DNA from: an uncultured Bacteroidales bacterium
Lineage (GTDB): Bacteria; Bacteroidota; Bacteroidia; Bacteroidales; Bacteroidaceae
Assembly (NCBI GenBank): GCA_902786925.1
Contig: CADAEK010000003.1
Span: 122,915 to 186,914, forward strand
Reading direction: 5' to 3'
Length of the DNA: 64,000 nucleotides
Part shown: piece after piece, positions 28,439 through 38,077 of the stretch
How the letters are laid out: every line of letters starts with the position of its first letter
Numbering within the stretch: position 1 is the first letter of the stretch
The notes under the pieces: generated by a model
Database searches by the model: none
What the model was told of the DNA's origin: nothing
Seen by the model: only the letters and a program-made list of their open reading frames with translations
Position numbers and translations under genes: made by a program

Positions 28439-30120
28439 AACGACTATTCCAAAATCTTAGAAACACAACCACACTCCTGCTGACGATGGCACTCATGCCC
28501 CTAGCCGCACAGCAGAGAAACACTTCAGACATAGACATGCAGATGCGCAAACTTGTCTTTGTACAAGGAGCCATCAGCCAACTATATGTAGACACCGTCG
28601 ACATGAAGAAGGTGACCGAAGAAGCCATCCGAGGCATGCTCAAGGAACTCGACCCCCACTCTACCTACACTCCAGCCAAAGAGGTAGAAGCGCTGAACGA
28701 ACCACTGGCAGGCTCATTCGATGGCATCGGCGTACAGTTCAACATGAATGAAGACACCCTTGTGGTCATCCAGCCCGTCAGCGGCGGCCCCTCCGAGAAA
28801 GTAGGCATTCTGGCAGGCGACATGATTGTGACGGTCAACGACACATCTATCGCCGGCGTGAAGATGTCAAAAGAAGAAATCATGAAGCGCCTGCGCGGTC
28901 CCAAGGGCACGAAAGTGCGGCTGGGCATCATCCGACGCGGCGTGAAAGGCATACAGGACTTTACCGTCACTCGCGACAAGATTCCAGTCTATACCATCGA
29001 CGCCTATTACATGGTGGACCCAACCACCGGCTATGTGCGCATCAGCAGCTTCGGAGCAACCACCAATGCTGAATTCATTAAAGCGGCCACACAACTGCAA
29101 GCTGCTGGCATGAAAGACCTTATCATCGACCTTCAAGGCAATGGTGGCGGGTATCTGCAAGCAGCGGTGGACCTTTCCAACCAGTTCTTGGGCAATAACG
29201 AAATGATTGTTTACACAGAGGGACGCACAACCGGAAGACACGAATACCACGCAGAACCCGGCAAGATGAACATCCACAAGATTGTTGTGCTTGTTGACGG
29301 CTACACAGCCTCTGCTGCAGAAATCCTTTCAGGCGCTCTCCAGGACAACGACCGAGGCATCATCGTAGGACGACGCACCTTTGCCAAAGGCCTTGTGCAG
29401 CGCCCTGTCACCCTACCCGACGGTTCCCTCATACGCCTCACCATCGCCCACTACTACAGTCCGGTGGGACGTTGCTTCCAGAAACCATACGAAAAGGGAG
29501 ACCGCAAGAAGTACGACATGGACATGCTTGACCGACTGAACAGTGGCGAGCTGATGAGCGCAGACAGCATCCACTTCGCCGATTCCCTTCAGTACACCAC
29601 CAAGAGAGGACGCATCGTTTATGGCGGCGGAGGCATCATGCCAGACGTTTATGTGCCGCTCGACACAACGCGCTACACGGCCCTGCACCGTGAACTTGCC
29701 GCCAAGAGCTGTGTGAACACAACCGTTCTGAAGTGGGTTGACCTCAACCGCAAGCAGATCATGAAGGAATACGATGTTGCCACTTACCGCAAGGCAAAAG
29801 CCAAGCAAACCAACAACAAGAACTACGATCCCAACGACTTGGTTGCAGGCTTTGAACGCTTCAAGCAAAGCTTTACAGTGCCGAAAGATATGCTTGACAT
29901 CCTCATTGCAAAGGCAAAAGAAGCCAAAGTCGAGTACACCGACTCCGCTTTCCAGGCTACATTGCCCATGCTGAACCTGCAACTGAAAGCACTCGTGGCA
30001 CGCGACCTTTGGGATATGTCGGAGTATTTCCAAATCATCAACTCCACCAACGAAATCTACCAGCGAGGACTTGAAGCTATCAAGGACGACAGCCTTTTCG
30101 AGAAGATTCAGTCGGAATAG
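28435..30120 (+). CDS. S41 family C-terminal processing peptidase
   Basis: Exported serine protease of the Ctp/tail-specific type. It has an N-terminal signal (TLLLTMALMPLAAQ), a conserved helical start (VDTVDMKKVTEEAIRGML) and a PDZ domain (GIGVQFNMNEDTLVVIQPVS and GDMIVTVND, residues ~95-185). The protease core has the catalytic serine in GYTASAAEILSGAL and lysine in GRRTFAKGLVQ. The C-terminal ~150 residues are helical. 561 residues. Its ATG overlaps the coaD stop. Natural substrates are not indicated by the context. Confidence 0.94.
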   Translation: MKRLFQNLRNTTTLLLTMALMPLAAQQRNTSDIDMQMRKLVFVQGAISQLYVDTVDMKKVTEEAIRGMLKELDPHSTYTPAKEVEALNEPLAGSFDGIGVQFNMNEDTLVVIQPVSGGPSEKVGILAGDMIVTVNDTSIAGVKMSKEEIMKRLRGPKGTKVRLGIIRRGVKGIQDFTVTRDKIPVYTIDAYYMVDPTTGYVRISSFGATTNAEFIKAATQLQAAGMKDLIIDLQGNGGGYLQAAVDLSNQFLGNNEMIVYTEGRTTGRHEYHAEPGKMNIHKIVVLVDGYTASAAEILSGALQDNDRGIIVGRRTFAKGLVQRPVTLPDGSLIRLTIAHYYSPVGRCFQKPYEKGDRKKYDMDMLDRLNSGELMSADSIHFADSLQYTTKRGRIVYGGGGIMPDVYVPLDTTRYTALHRELAAKSCVNTTVLKWVDLNRKQIMKEYDVATYRKAKAKQTNNKNYDPNDLVAGFERFKQSFTVPKDMLDILIAKAKEAKVEYTDSAFQATLPMLNLQLKALVARDLWDMSEYFQIINSTNEIYQRGLEAIKDDSLFEKIQSE

Positions 30121-30220
30121 ACCACTAAACACCCGCTATTCGACACTTACATCTCGTCATGCCGGCAATTAGTGACACGCTATATACTATCAATTCGTCA
30201 TCACATAATACTGAAAGTTT

Positions 30221-30661
30221 ATGATTTCCTATCAAACAGACCAAGTCAAGATGCCCGCCATCCGTCGCCGCGACACAAGCGCATGGATTAAGGCAGTAGC
30301 CGCCTCCTACGGCAAGCGCGTAGGCAGCATCGCCTACATCTTCTGCAACGACGACAAGATTCTTGAGGTGAACCGTCAGTATCTGCAGCACGACTACTAT
30401 ACAGACATCATCACCTTTGACTACTGCGATGACGAGCTGATGATGGGCAAGAAAGACACCATCTCTGGCGACCTTTTCATCAGCCTTGACACCGTACGCT
30501 CCAACGCCGAGCTGCAAGGCACCACCTACGAGGAAGAGCTACATCGGGTCATCATCCACGGCGTTCTTCACCTCTGTGGCATTAACGACAAAGGACCTGG
30601 TGAAAGAGAAATCATGGAAGCGGCAGAGAACAAAGCTTTGGCGCTCCTCAAAGATAATTGA
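30221..30661 (+). CDS. ybeY: rRNA maturation endoribonuclease YbeY
   Basis: Metal-dependent RNase needed for 16S rRNA 3' maturation and ribosome quality control. The zinc motif reads HRVIIHGVLHLCGINDKGPGER. The first two histidines of the usual H-x3-H-x5-H pattern are present, but the third position is Asp (the usual GYDH is GIND); I recall this form from other Bacteroidota members. 146 residues, normal length. It precedes argF' by 24 bp. Confidence 0.93.
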   Translation: MISYQTDQVKMPAIRRRDTSAWIKAVAASYGKRVGSIAYIFCNDDKILEVNRQYLQHDYYTDIITFDYCDDELMMGKKDTISGDLFISLDTVRSNAELQGTTYEEELHRVIIHGVLHLCGINDKGPGEREIMEAAENKALALLKDN

Positions 30662-30685
30662 TTACTATCCAATAACAATACTACA

Positions 30686-31714
30686 ATGAACATTTTCCAG
30701 CATGTATCCGACATTGGCGACCTGCGCAAAGCTCTCGACGAAGCATTTGAGATAAAGGCCGACCGCTATAAGTATCAGCATCTTGGCAAGAACAAGACTG
30801 CTATGCTCATCTTCTTCAACAATTCGCTCCGCACACGCCTCTCCACCCAGAAGGCTGCCCTCAACCTCGGCATGAACGTCATTGTGCTTGATGTCAACCA
30901 GGGGGCCTGGAAACTGGAAACCGAACGTGGCGTCATCATGGAAAGCGACAAGAGCGAGCACCTGCTTGAAGCCATTCCTGTAATGGGTTGCTACTGCGAT
31001 ATCATTGGTGTGCGCTCCTTCGCCCGCTTCGAAAGCCGCAAGGATGACTACGAGGAGAAGATTCTCAACCAGTTCATCAAGTACAGCGGCCGTCCAGTCT
31101 TCTTCATGGAGAGTGCCACGGTTCACCCACTGCAGGCATTTGCCGACCTCATCACCATCGAGGAGTACAAGAACAAGACACTCATCGAGCCCAATCCCCT
31201 CTTTGGCGGAAGCGCCATACAGCGCACACCCAACAAGCGTCCCAAGGTAGTACTCTCATGGGCCCCCCACCCCAAGGCTCTCCCACAAGCCGTTCCAAAC
31301 TCCTTCGCTGAGTGGATGAACGCAGCTGATGTAGACTTTGTGGTGACACATCCTGAAGGCTACGAACTTGACCCCGCATTTGTGGGCGACGCTAAAGTTG
31401 AATACGACCAGATGAAAGCCTTCGAGGGTGCAGACTTCATCTATGCTAAGAACTGGAGCTGCCCTGGTGTAACCCGTCCTGAGGATTACGGTAAGGTGCT
31501 CGGCGACTACCACGACTATGCAGACTGGACAGTGTCCGACCGCCAGATGGCTGTGACCAACAACGCCTTCTTCATGCACTGCCTGCCCGTGCGCCGCAAC
31601 ATGATTGTGACCGACGACGTGATTGAAGCCCCCACTTCCATCGTCATTCCCGAAGCCGCCAACCGCGAGATTTCCGCAACTGTCGTGCTGAAGAGAATGC
31701 TGGAATCATTATAA
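30686..31714 (+). CDS. argF': N-succinylornithine carbamoyltransferase (ArgF')
   Basis: Transcarbamylase of the modified arginine pathway in Bacteroidota, which works on N-succinylornithine in place of ornithine. The carbamoyl-phosphate motif is SLRTRLSTQKAALN (residues 47-60), with HPLQAFADL and FMHCLPVRRNMIV further on. The 80s loop reads EHLLEAIPVMG; the proline is the residue reported to select succinyl over acetyl substrates (B. fragilis enzyme), while acetylornithine enzymes have Glu there. 342 residues, longer than the ~318 of the B. fragilis protein because of an insert near residues 164-183. A strong terminator follows. Confidence 0.9.
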   Translation: MNIFQHVSDIGDLRKALDEAFEIKADRYKYQHLGKNKTAMLIFFNNSLRTRLSTQKAALNLGMNVIVLDVNQGAWKLETERGVIMESDKSEHLLEAIPVMGCYCDIIGVRSFARFESRKDDYEEKILNQFIKYSGRPVFFMESATVHPLQAFADLITIEEYKNKTLIEPNPLFGGSAIQRTPNKRPKVVLSWAPHPKALPQAVPNSFAEWMNAADVDFVVTHPEGYELDPAFVGDAKVEYDQMKAFEGADFIYAKNWSCPGVTRPEDYGKVLGDYHDYADWTVSDRQMAVTNNAFFMHCLPVRRNMIVTDDVIEAPTSIVIPEAANREISATVVLKRMLESL

Positions 31715-31776
31715 AAACAGAAAAACAATTCTATCTGAAGCGTCTGGCCTACCCCATCACTTCAGAGACCCTCTAT

Positions 31777-31815
31777 AAAAAGAAAGGCTGCCATCATTTG
31801 GCAGCCTTTCTTTTT
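31777..31815. terminator. Bidirectional terminator shared by argF' and lgt
   Basis: A perfect 16-bp stem, AAAAAGAAAGGCTGCC (31777-31792) with its complement (31800-31815), and a 7-base loop. The right arm is also the last codons of lgt on the other strand, and the lgt stop codon (31796-31794) lies in the loop. Confidence 0.92.
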
Positions 31816-32675
31816 GCTCTAATCATGCACCACATTCCCAATATCACGAAGGGGATGCTAAGCAATTGCCCCATGTCCAGGAGCATACCCTGCTCGAAAT
31901 CCACCTGCTCCTTCTTCAGGAATTCGATAAAGAAGCGGAATGTGAAGATAGTGGCGAGGCAGAAACCGAAATAAAAGCCCGTTCCGACGGCTATGGGCGA
32001 CGTTTGGCTCATGCCCTGAGACTTGTACCACCTCCAATAAATCAACGCGCCAGCGACGAAAAAAACCAAGTAAGCAATTGCCTCATAGAGTTGCGCTGGA
32101 TGACGTGGCGCCAACGCTCCATCCACCATCGCCTCACGAGTGTGGAAGATGAATGCCCACGACACGTCTGTCACGTTGCCGATAATCTCAGAGTTCATCA
32201 AGTTGCCCATACGGATGCAACATGCTGTAGCCGGCACCGCTATGGCCACATTGTCCACCACGGTCCAGGGCTTCAGCTTCATCCGCTTCCAATAGAGCGC
32301 CATCGCGATGATGAGGCCGATGGTGCCTCCATGAGAGGCAAGTCCTTCATATCCAGTGAATTTCCACGAGCCATCGCCTAAACGATGGAACGGTATGAGC
32401 ATTTCTACGAAGCCCGTTCCGCTGGTCAGGTAGTACTGCGGTTCGTAAAAGATGCAGTGCCCCAAGCGTGCTCCGATGAGAACGCCCAGAAAGCAATAAA
32501 AGAAAAGAGGCTCAAACTTCTCATCCTCAATCTTTTGCTGACGATACAAGCGCTGCACGATAAGATAGGCCAACAGTAAGCCGACACACCACAGCAGCGA
32601 GTACCAGCGCACGCTAAACGAGCCAATGGTGAAGGCCTCTATAGAAGGTTGCCAATCAATGAAGAGGGTAGTCAT
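31794..32675 (-). CDS. lgt: Prolipoprotein diacylglyceryl transferase
   Basis: Inner-membrane enzyme that adds diacylglycerol to the lipobox cysteine of lipoproteins. It has about seven hydrophobic segments, the family motifs LGARLGHCIFYEP and GLASHGGTIGLI, and the signature ACCIRMGNLMNSEIIG (phosphatidylglycerol-binding Arg-x-GN-x-x-N-x-E). 293 residues. The C-terminal basic tail (RAKRKAAK) is encoded by one arm of the terminator shared with argF'. The window includes at least two lipoproteins it would process (50608-51585 and 58487-59350). Confidence 0.96.
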   Translation of the reverse strand: MTTLFIDWQPSIEAFTIGSFSVRWYSLLWCVGLLLAYLIVQRLYRQQKIEDEKFEPLFFYCFLGVLIGARLGHCIFYEPQYYLTSGTGFVEMLIPFHRLGDGSWKFTGYEGLASHGGTIGLIIAMALYWKRMKLKPWTVVDNVAIAVPATACCIRMGNLMNSEIIGNVTDVSWAFIFHTREAMVDGALAPRHPAQLYEAIAYLVFFVAGALIYWRWYKSQGMSQTSPIAVGTGFYFGFCLATIFTFRFFIEFLKKEQVDFEQGMLLDMGQLLSIPFVILGMWCMIRAKRKAAK

Positions 32676-32727
32676 GACCTTTCTTACTTAATGAATGGTT
32701 AGTGATTTGTACTCTACAACACCTTGA

Positions 32728-33831
32728 TTACACATTAAAGCGGAAGTGCATGATGTCGCCGTCCTGCACTACATAGTCCTTGCCTTCCACACCCAGCTTG
32801 CCAGCCTCGCGCACAGCCGCTTCGCTGCCGTACTTGATGTAGTCCTCATATTTGATGACCTCGGCACGGATAAAGCCCTTCTCAAAGTCGGTGTGAATTA
32901 CGCCAGCACACTGTGGAGCCTTCCATCCGCGACGGAACGTCCAAGCCTTCACTTCCATCTCGCCGGCTGTGATGAATGTCTGCAGGTTCAATAGGGCATA
33001 GATGGCCTTAATCAGGCGGTTGCAGCCGCTTTCCTCGAGGCCCATATCCTCCAGGAACATCTGCTTCTCTTCATAACTCTCCAGCTCAGCGATATCAGCC
33101 TCGGTCTGTGCGCTGATGACAATCAGTTCTGCGTTCTCGCCCTTGATGGCTTCGCGCACCTTGTCCACATAGGCGTTGCCCGACTTAGCGCTAGCGTCGT
33201 CCACGTTGCACACATAGAGCACAGGCTTTGTGGTGAGCAGGAACATGTTCTTGGCGGCCACAGCCTCCTCGTCGTTCTCAGGCTCTACTACACGAGCCGA
33301 GAGACCTTTCTCCAGCGCCTCTTTGTAGCGAAGCAGCAGGCCGTATTCCACTTTGGCGTTCTTGTCATGACCGACGTTAGCCAACTTCTCTGTCTTCTTA
33401 ATGCGAGCCTCAACCGTCTCCAGGTCTTTCAACTGCAGCTCAGTGTCGATGATTTCCTTGTCGCGCACAGGGTCAACAGAGCCATCGACATGCACGATGT
33501 TGCCGTTGTCGAAGCAACGCAACACATGAATGATGGCATCGCACTCGCGGATGTTTCCCAAGAACTGGTTGCCCAGACCTTCACCCTTGCTGGCGCCCTT
33601 CACCAGACCTGCAATGTCCACGATGTCGCAGACGGCAGGCACAATGCGTCCTGGGTGCACCAGCTCAGCCAACTTCGTCAGTCGCTCATCAGGCACACTC
33701 ACTTGTCCCAACTGGGCGTCGATTGTACAAAAAGGGAAATTTGCTGCCTGAGCCTTTGCGCTCGACAAGCAATTAAACAACGTCGATTTGCCCACGTTTG
33801 GCAAACCCACAATACCAGCTTTCAATGCCAT
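32728..33831 (-). CDS. ychF: Ribosome-associated ATPase YchF (Obg family)
   Basis: P-loop protein that prefers ATP over GTP and associates with ribosomes; linked to redox stress responses in other bacteria. Walker A GLPNVGKSTLFN is at residues 8-19, switch/G3 DIVDIAGLVKGASKGEGLGN follows, and the usual G4 NKxD is replaced by NVDD-type sequence, consistent with ATP specificity. A helical insertion and a C-terminal TGS-like domain (FRRGWKAPQCAGVIHTDFEK) complete the 367 residues. It has its own promoter and lies 52 bp upstream of lgt on the same strand. Confidence 0.97.
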   Translation of the reverse strand: MALKAGIVGLPNVGKSTLFNCLSSAKAQAANFPFCTIDAQLGQVSVPDERLTKLAELVHPGRIVPAVCDIVDIAGLVKGASKGEGLGNQFLGNIRECDAIIHVLRCFDNGNIVHVDGSVDPVRDKEIIDTELQLKDLETVEARIKKTEKLANVGHDKNAKVEYGLLLRYKEALEKGLSARVVEPENDEEAVAAKNMFLLTTKPVLYVCNVDDASAKSGNAYVDKVREAIKGENAELIVISAQTEADIAELESYEEKQMFLEDMGLEESGCNRLIKAIYALLNLQTFITAGEMEVKAWTFRRGWKAPQCAGVIHTDFEKGFIRAEVIKYEDYIKYGSEAAVREAGKLGVEGKDYVVQDGDIMHFRFNV

Positions 33832-33872
33832 ATCTTCTTTATTTTCTGATGCTCAAATTATTAAATCAGCTG

Positions 33873-33903
33873 CAAAGTTAGGACTTTTCTTCCGCTCAGC
33901 CAA
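33873..33903 (-). promoter_or_regulatory. Promoter of ychF
   Basis: Minus strand TTG (33903-33901), 20 bases, TAACTTTG (33880-33873), 41 bp before the ATG. It matches the Bacteroidetes consensus exactly. Confidence 0.85.
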
Positions 33904-33980
33904 ATGTTTGGAACAGAAAGGCGGAAAGAGTGCGCCGTAGAGAAGGGAAAGAGAGTGGGGGAGAAGAGATGCAGGAAGAA

Positions 33981-34065
33981 CCTCTCAGGCGGTGTGACTC
34001 AGACCGGCACCCTCGGTGTGACTCACACCGCATAGGTCGGTCTGAGTCACACCGATTTTGTAGTG
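33981..34065. repeat. Triple-unit intergenic element E5 (CGGTGTGA family)
   Basis: Units at 33990-34006 (CGGTGTGACTCAGACCG), 34014-34030 (CGGTGTGACTCACACCG) and 34038-34054 (CGGTCTGAGTCACACCG), in 24-bp steps. The outer units are reverse complements of each other, so the element is almost symmetric as a whole. It is the only copy between divergent genes (ychF and purL). The reverse strand flank CTACAAAATCGG matches that of E2. Between 34066 and the purL -7 box I see nothing else. Confidence 0.95.
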
Positions 34066-34210
34066 CTGAAAGAACCTGTTGCAAGCACCTTCTTATGGAG
34101 CCACAGAGGCAGTGCTTTCTGGGGTGTGTAAATGACGGGTGAAAAGATGTTTTTTCTATAAATAATGTAAGTTGGCGGCGTTTTGTGGTGAGGGTTCCCT
34201 GAAAAAGTCG

Positions 34211-34218
34211 TACCTTTG
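34211..34218 (+). promoter_or_regulatory. -7 box of the purL promoter
   Basis: TACCTTTG 28 bp before the ATG at 34246. The longest open frame begins with a TTG inside this box, which rules that codon out as a start. No TTG sits at the ideal distance upstream. Confidence 0.6.
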
Positions 34219-34245
34219 CGGCAAATTTTCAGATCTGTAACTTTT

Positions 34246-37200
34246 ATGATTTACTTTTTTAGAACACCAGCCCAGAGCGTGATTGCCACTCAGGTGAACC
34301 ACGAACTCACGGCTGATGAAACCAATGAGCTTTGCTGGCTGTATGGCGAAGCTCGTCCAGAAAGCGAGAACAATTTGCAGGGTTTCTTTGTAGGCCCACG
34401 CCGTGAGATGATTACGCCTTGGAGCACCAACGCTGTGGAGATTACGCAGAACATGGCTATTGAAGGCGTGCAGCGCATTGAGGAGTATTTCCCTGTGGAC
34501 AGCGAGGACGCTGAGCATGACCCCATGCTGCAGCGCATGTACAAGGGCTTGAATCAGAACATCTTCACGGTGAACATCGAGCCTGCTCCAATTCTGCACA
34601 TCGAGAATCTGGAGGAATATAACGAACAAGAGGGTCTTGCACTCTCTCCTGAGGAAATCGAGTACCTGCACAAGGTGGAGGGCCAGCTGGGCAGAAAGCT
34701 GACCGACTCTGAGGTGTTTGGTTTTGCGCAGATTAACTCAGAGCACTGCCGCCACAAGATTTTCGGCGGCACCTTCATCATCGATGGCGAGGAGAAGGAA
34801 AGCTCACTCTTCCAGATGATTAAGAAGACCACGCAGGAGAATCCTAACAAGATTCTCTCAGCATACAAGGACAATGTGGCATTCAGCCAGGGTCCAGTGG
34901 TAGAGCAGTTCGCACCTGCCGACCACTCAACCAGCGACTACTTTGAGGTGAAGGACATTGAGTCTGTCATCTCGCTGAAGGCTGAGACGCACAACTTCCC
35001 AACCACCGTGGAGCCATTCAACGGCGCTGCTACAGGTACGGGCGGTGAAATCCGCGACCGTATGGGCGGTGGTGTAGGCTCATGGCCTATCGCGGGTACA
35101 GCTGTTTATATGACCAGCTACCCACGCAACGGTGTGGCTCCAAGCCAGCCCCACAGCTATCCAAAGTGGACCAAGTCTGACAAAGAGGGCGACATCCGTC
35201 CTTGGGAAAGCATTCTCCCTGTGAGAAAGTGGCTGTATCAGACTCCTGAGCAGATTCTCATCAAGGCATCCAACGGTGCTTCAGACTTCGGTAACAAGTT
35301 TGGCCAGCCCCTCATCTGCGGTTCTGTGCTCACATTCGAGCACGAGGAGCAGCAAGGCGACACCACTGAGCAGTATGGCTACGACAAGGTCATCATGCTG
35401 GCAGGCGGTGTGGGCTACGGCACCAAGCGCGACTGTCTGAAAGGCACGCCTGAGAAGGGCAACAAGATTGTTGTGGTGGGCGGCGACAACTACCGCATCG
35501 GTCTCGGTGGCGGTTCCGTATCTTCTGTGGACACAGGCCGTTACTCTTCAGGCATCGAGCTGAACGCCGTGCAGCGTGCTAACCCTGAGATGCAGAAGCG
35601 TGCCAACAACTTGGTGCGTGCCCTCTGCGAGGAAGAGGTGAATCCTGTGGTCAGCATCCACGACCACGGCTCTGCAGGTCACGTAAACTGCCTGTCTGAG
35701 TTGGTAGAAGAGTGTGGTGGCCTCATCGACATGACCAAGCTGCCTATCGGCGACCAGACCCTCTCAAGCAAGGAAATCATTGCTAACGAGAGCCAGGAGC
35801 GTATGGGTCTGCTCATTGACGAGAAGCACATCGAACACGTGCGCCAGATTGCTGAGCGCGAACGTGCTCCGCTGTATGTGGTGGGTGAAACGACTGGCGA
35901 CGCACACTTTGCTTTCCAGCAGGGCGACGGCGTACGTCCATTCGACCTGGATGTGGCACAGATGTTTGGCCACTCGCCCAAGACTTACATGCACGACGAG
36001 ACAGTGGTGCGCAAATATGAAGATGCATCTTATTCTTACAACGATATAGAAGCTTATCTGGAGAACGTGCTTCAGCTGGAAGCTGTGGCATGTAAGGACT
36101 GGTTGACCAACAAGGTGGACCGTTCTGTGACAGGTAAGATTGCCCGTCAGCAGTGTCAGGGCGAAATCCAGTTGCCTTTGAGCGACTGCGGCGTCGTGGC
36201 GCTCGACTATCGCGGCGAGAAGGGTATTGCTACCGCTATCGGTCATGCCCCTCAAGCTGGTTTGGCCGACCCAGCAGCAGGTTCTGTGCTGTCTGTGGCC
36301 GAGTCTTTGACCAACCTCGTTTGGGCTCCATTGGCAGAAGGCCTTGACTCTGTAAGCCTCTCAGCCAACTGGATGTGGCCTTGCCGCTCGCAGAAGGGTG
36401 AGGACGCACGCCTCTACGAAGGTGTGCAGGCTCTGAGCGACTTCTGCTGCGCTTTGCAGGTGAACGTACCAACAGGTAAGGATTCACTCTCCATGACCCA
36501 GAAGTATCCTGACGGCAGCAAGATTATCTCTCCAGGAACTGTGATTGTGTCATCAGGCGGCGAGGTGAGCGACGTGAAGAAGGTGGTAAGCCCCGTATTG
36601 GTGAACGATGCAGATACAACTCTTTATCATATCGACTTCTCGTTCGACACGCTGAAGCTCGGCGGTTCAGCCTTTGCGCAGACGCTTGGCAAGGTGGGCA
36701 GCGATGTGCCTACAGTGAAGAACCCTGAGTACTTCCGCGACGCCTTCTTGGCTGTGCAGGACTTGGTGAAGGAGGAATTGATTCTGGCTGGTCACGACAT
36801 CAGCGCAGGTGGTCTCATCACAACCCTCTTGGAGATGACCTTTGCCAACCAGAAGGGTGGTATCAAGGTGAACCTCAACGGCATCAACGAGAGCGACCCT
36901 GTGAAGCTGCTCTTCGCAGAGAACCCTGGTGTGGTGATTCAGGTGAAGAACGCCGACAAGCGCGAAGTGGAGAATCTGCTGAACAAGGCTGGCGTTGGCT
37001 TCGTTGAAATCGGTCAACCCACAGAGGAACGCCAGATTGTGGTGAAGAAGGGTGGTCGCAACCGCTACTTCGACATCGACAAGCTGCGCGATATCTGGTA
37101 CAGCACTTCTTACCGCCTCGACACCAAGCAGTCTTTCAACGGCATGGCGAAGGAGCGTTTCGACAACTACAAGAATCAACCTATCGAGCATAAGTTCCCC

Positions 37201-38034
37201 GCCTCATTCACGGGCACATTGGCACAGTACGGCATCAGCGCCGACCGCCGCGAGCGCACAGGCATCAAGGCTGCCATCATCCGTGAGAAGGGCACAAACG
37301 GCGAACGCGAGATGGCTTACTCACTCTATCTGGCTGGCTTCGACGTAAAGGACGTGATGATGACAGACCTGGTGAGCGGCCGTGAGACTCTGGAAGACAT
37401 CAACATGATTGTGTTCTGTGGTGGCTTCTCCAACTCAGACGTACTGGGCAGCGCGAAGGGATGGGCAGGCGCCTTCCTCTTCAACCCCAAGGCAAAGGCT
37501 GCGCTCGACGCATTCTATGCCCGCGAGGACACACTGTCGCTGGGTATCTGCAACGGATGCCAGCTGATGGTAGAACTGGGTCTCATCAACAACAACCACG
37601 CTGTGACTAACGCAAAGGACTACGCACAGATGCTCCACAACGTCAGCCACAAGTTCGAGAGCGAGTTCATCACGCTGCAGATTCCAGAGAACAAGTCTGT
37701 GATGTTCGGCTCATTGAGCGGCAGCAAGCTCGGCATCTGGGTGGCTCACGGTGAAGGAAACTTCAACCTGCCAAAGGCTGAGAGCGAGTACAACATCGTG
37801 GCGAAGTACAACTATTCAGGCTATCCAGGCAACCCGAACGGCTCTACCTACGACGTGGCTGGTATCGCATCGGCAGATGGTCGCCACTTGGCCATGATGC
37901 CACACTTGGAGCGTGCCATCTTCCCATGGCAGCAGGCCAACTATCCTGCTGACCGCAAGGCAGACGAGGTGACTCCTTGGCTGGAGGCATTCGTGAACGC
38001 TCGCAAGTGGGTGGAAGCCAACAAGAAGAATTAA
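34246..38034 (+). CDS. purL: Phosphoribosylformylglycinamidine synthase, single-chain form
   Basis: Fourth step of purine synthesis: FGAR, glutamine and ATP give FGAM. This is the long form (1,262 residues) that joins in one chain the domains that are split into PurS, PurL and PurQ elsewhere. The AIRS-type core shows GFAQINSEHCRHKIFGG and SLKAETHNFPTTVEPFNGAA, with a second half (LILAGHDISAGGL). The C-terminal class I glutaminase domain has the nucleophile cysteine in LGICNGCQLMVELG and the His in WVAHGEG. The start at 34246 (MIYFFRTPA) is set by the promoter position. Divergent from ychF; two chromate transporter genes follow on the same strand. Confidence 0.97.
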   Translation: MIYFFRTPAQSVIATQVNHELTADETNELCWLYGEARPESENNLQGFFVGPRREMITPWSTNAVEITQNMAIEGVQRIEEYFPVDSEDAEHDPMLQRMYKGLNQNIFTVNIEPAPILHIENLEEYNEQEGLALSPEEIEYLHKVEGQLGRKLTDSEVFGFAQINSEHCRHKIFGGTFIIDGEEKESSLFQMIKKTTQENPNKILSAYKDNVAFSQGPVVEQFAPADHSTSDYFEVKDIESVISLKAETHNFPTTVEPFNGAATGTGGEIRDRMGGGVGSWPIAGTAVYMTSYPRNGVAPSQPHSYPKWTKSDKEGDIRPWESILPVRKWLYQTPEQILIKASNGASDFGNKFGQPLICGSVLTFEHEEQQGDTTEQYGYDKVIMLAGGVGYGTKRDCLKGTPEKGNKIVVVGGDNYRIGLGGGSVSSVDTGRYSSGIELNAVQRANPEMQKRANNLVRALCEEEVNPVVSIHDHGSAGHVNCLSELVEECGGLIDMTKLPIGDQTLSSKEIIANESQERMGLLIDEKHIEHVRQIAERERAPLYVVGETTGDAHFAFQQGDGVRPFDLDVAQMFGHSPKTYMHDETVVRKYEDASYSYNDIEAYLENVLQLEAVACKDWLTNKVDRSVTGKIARQQCQGEIQLPLSDCGVVALDYRGEKGIATAIGHAPQAGLADPAAGSVLSVAESLTNLVWAPLAEGLDSVSLSANWMWPCRSQKGEDARLYEGVQALSDFCCALQVNVPTGKDSLSMTQKYPDGSKIISPGTVIVSSGGEVSDVKKVVSPVLVNDADTTLYHIDFSFDTLKLGGSAFAQTLGKVGSDVPTVKNPEYFRDAFLAVQDLVKEELILAGHDISAGGLITTLLEMTFANQKGGIKVNLNGINESDPVKLLFAENPGVVIQVKNADKREVENLLNKAGVGFVEIGQPTEERQIVVKKGGRNRYFDIDKLRDIWYSTSYRLDTKQSFNGMAKERFDNYKNQPIEHKFPASFTGTLAQYGISADRRERTGIKAAIIREKGTNGEREMAYSLYLAGFDVKDVMMTDLVSGRETLEDINMIVFCGGFSNSDVLGSAKGWAGAFLFNPKAKAALDAFYAREDTLSLGICNGCQLMVELGLINNNHAVTNAKDYAQMLHNVSHKFESEFITLQIPENKSVMFGSLSGSKLGIWVAHGEGNFNLPKAESEYNIVAKYNYSGYPGNPNGSTYDVAGIASADGRHLAMMPHLERAIFPWQQANYPADRKADEVTPWLEAFVNARKWVEANKKN

Positions 38035-38077
38035 AGAGTTAGTACAAGCTTGTACAACAAGAAGAACTGAAAACTGA

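Noticed and set aside
34216..34245. TTG start of purL at 34216
   Set aside because: The codon is part of the -7 promoter box, so it would not be transcribed.
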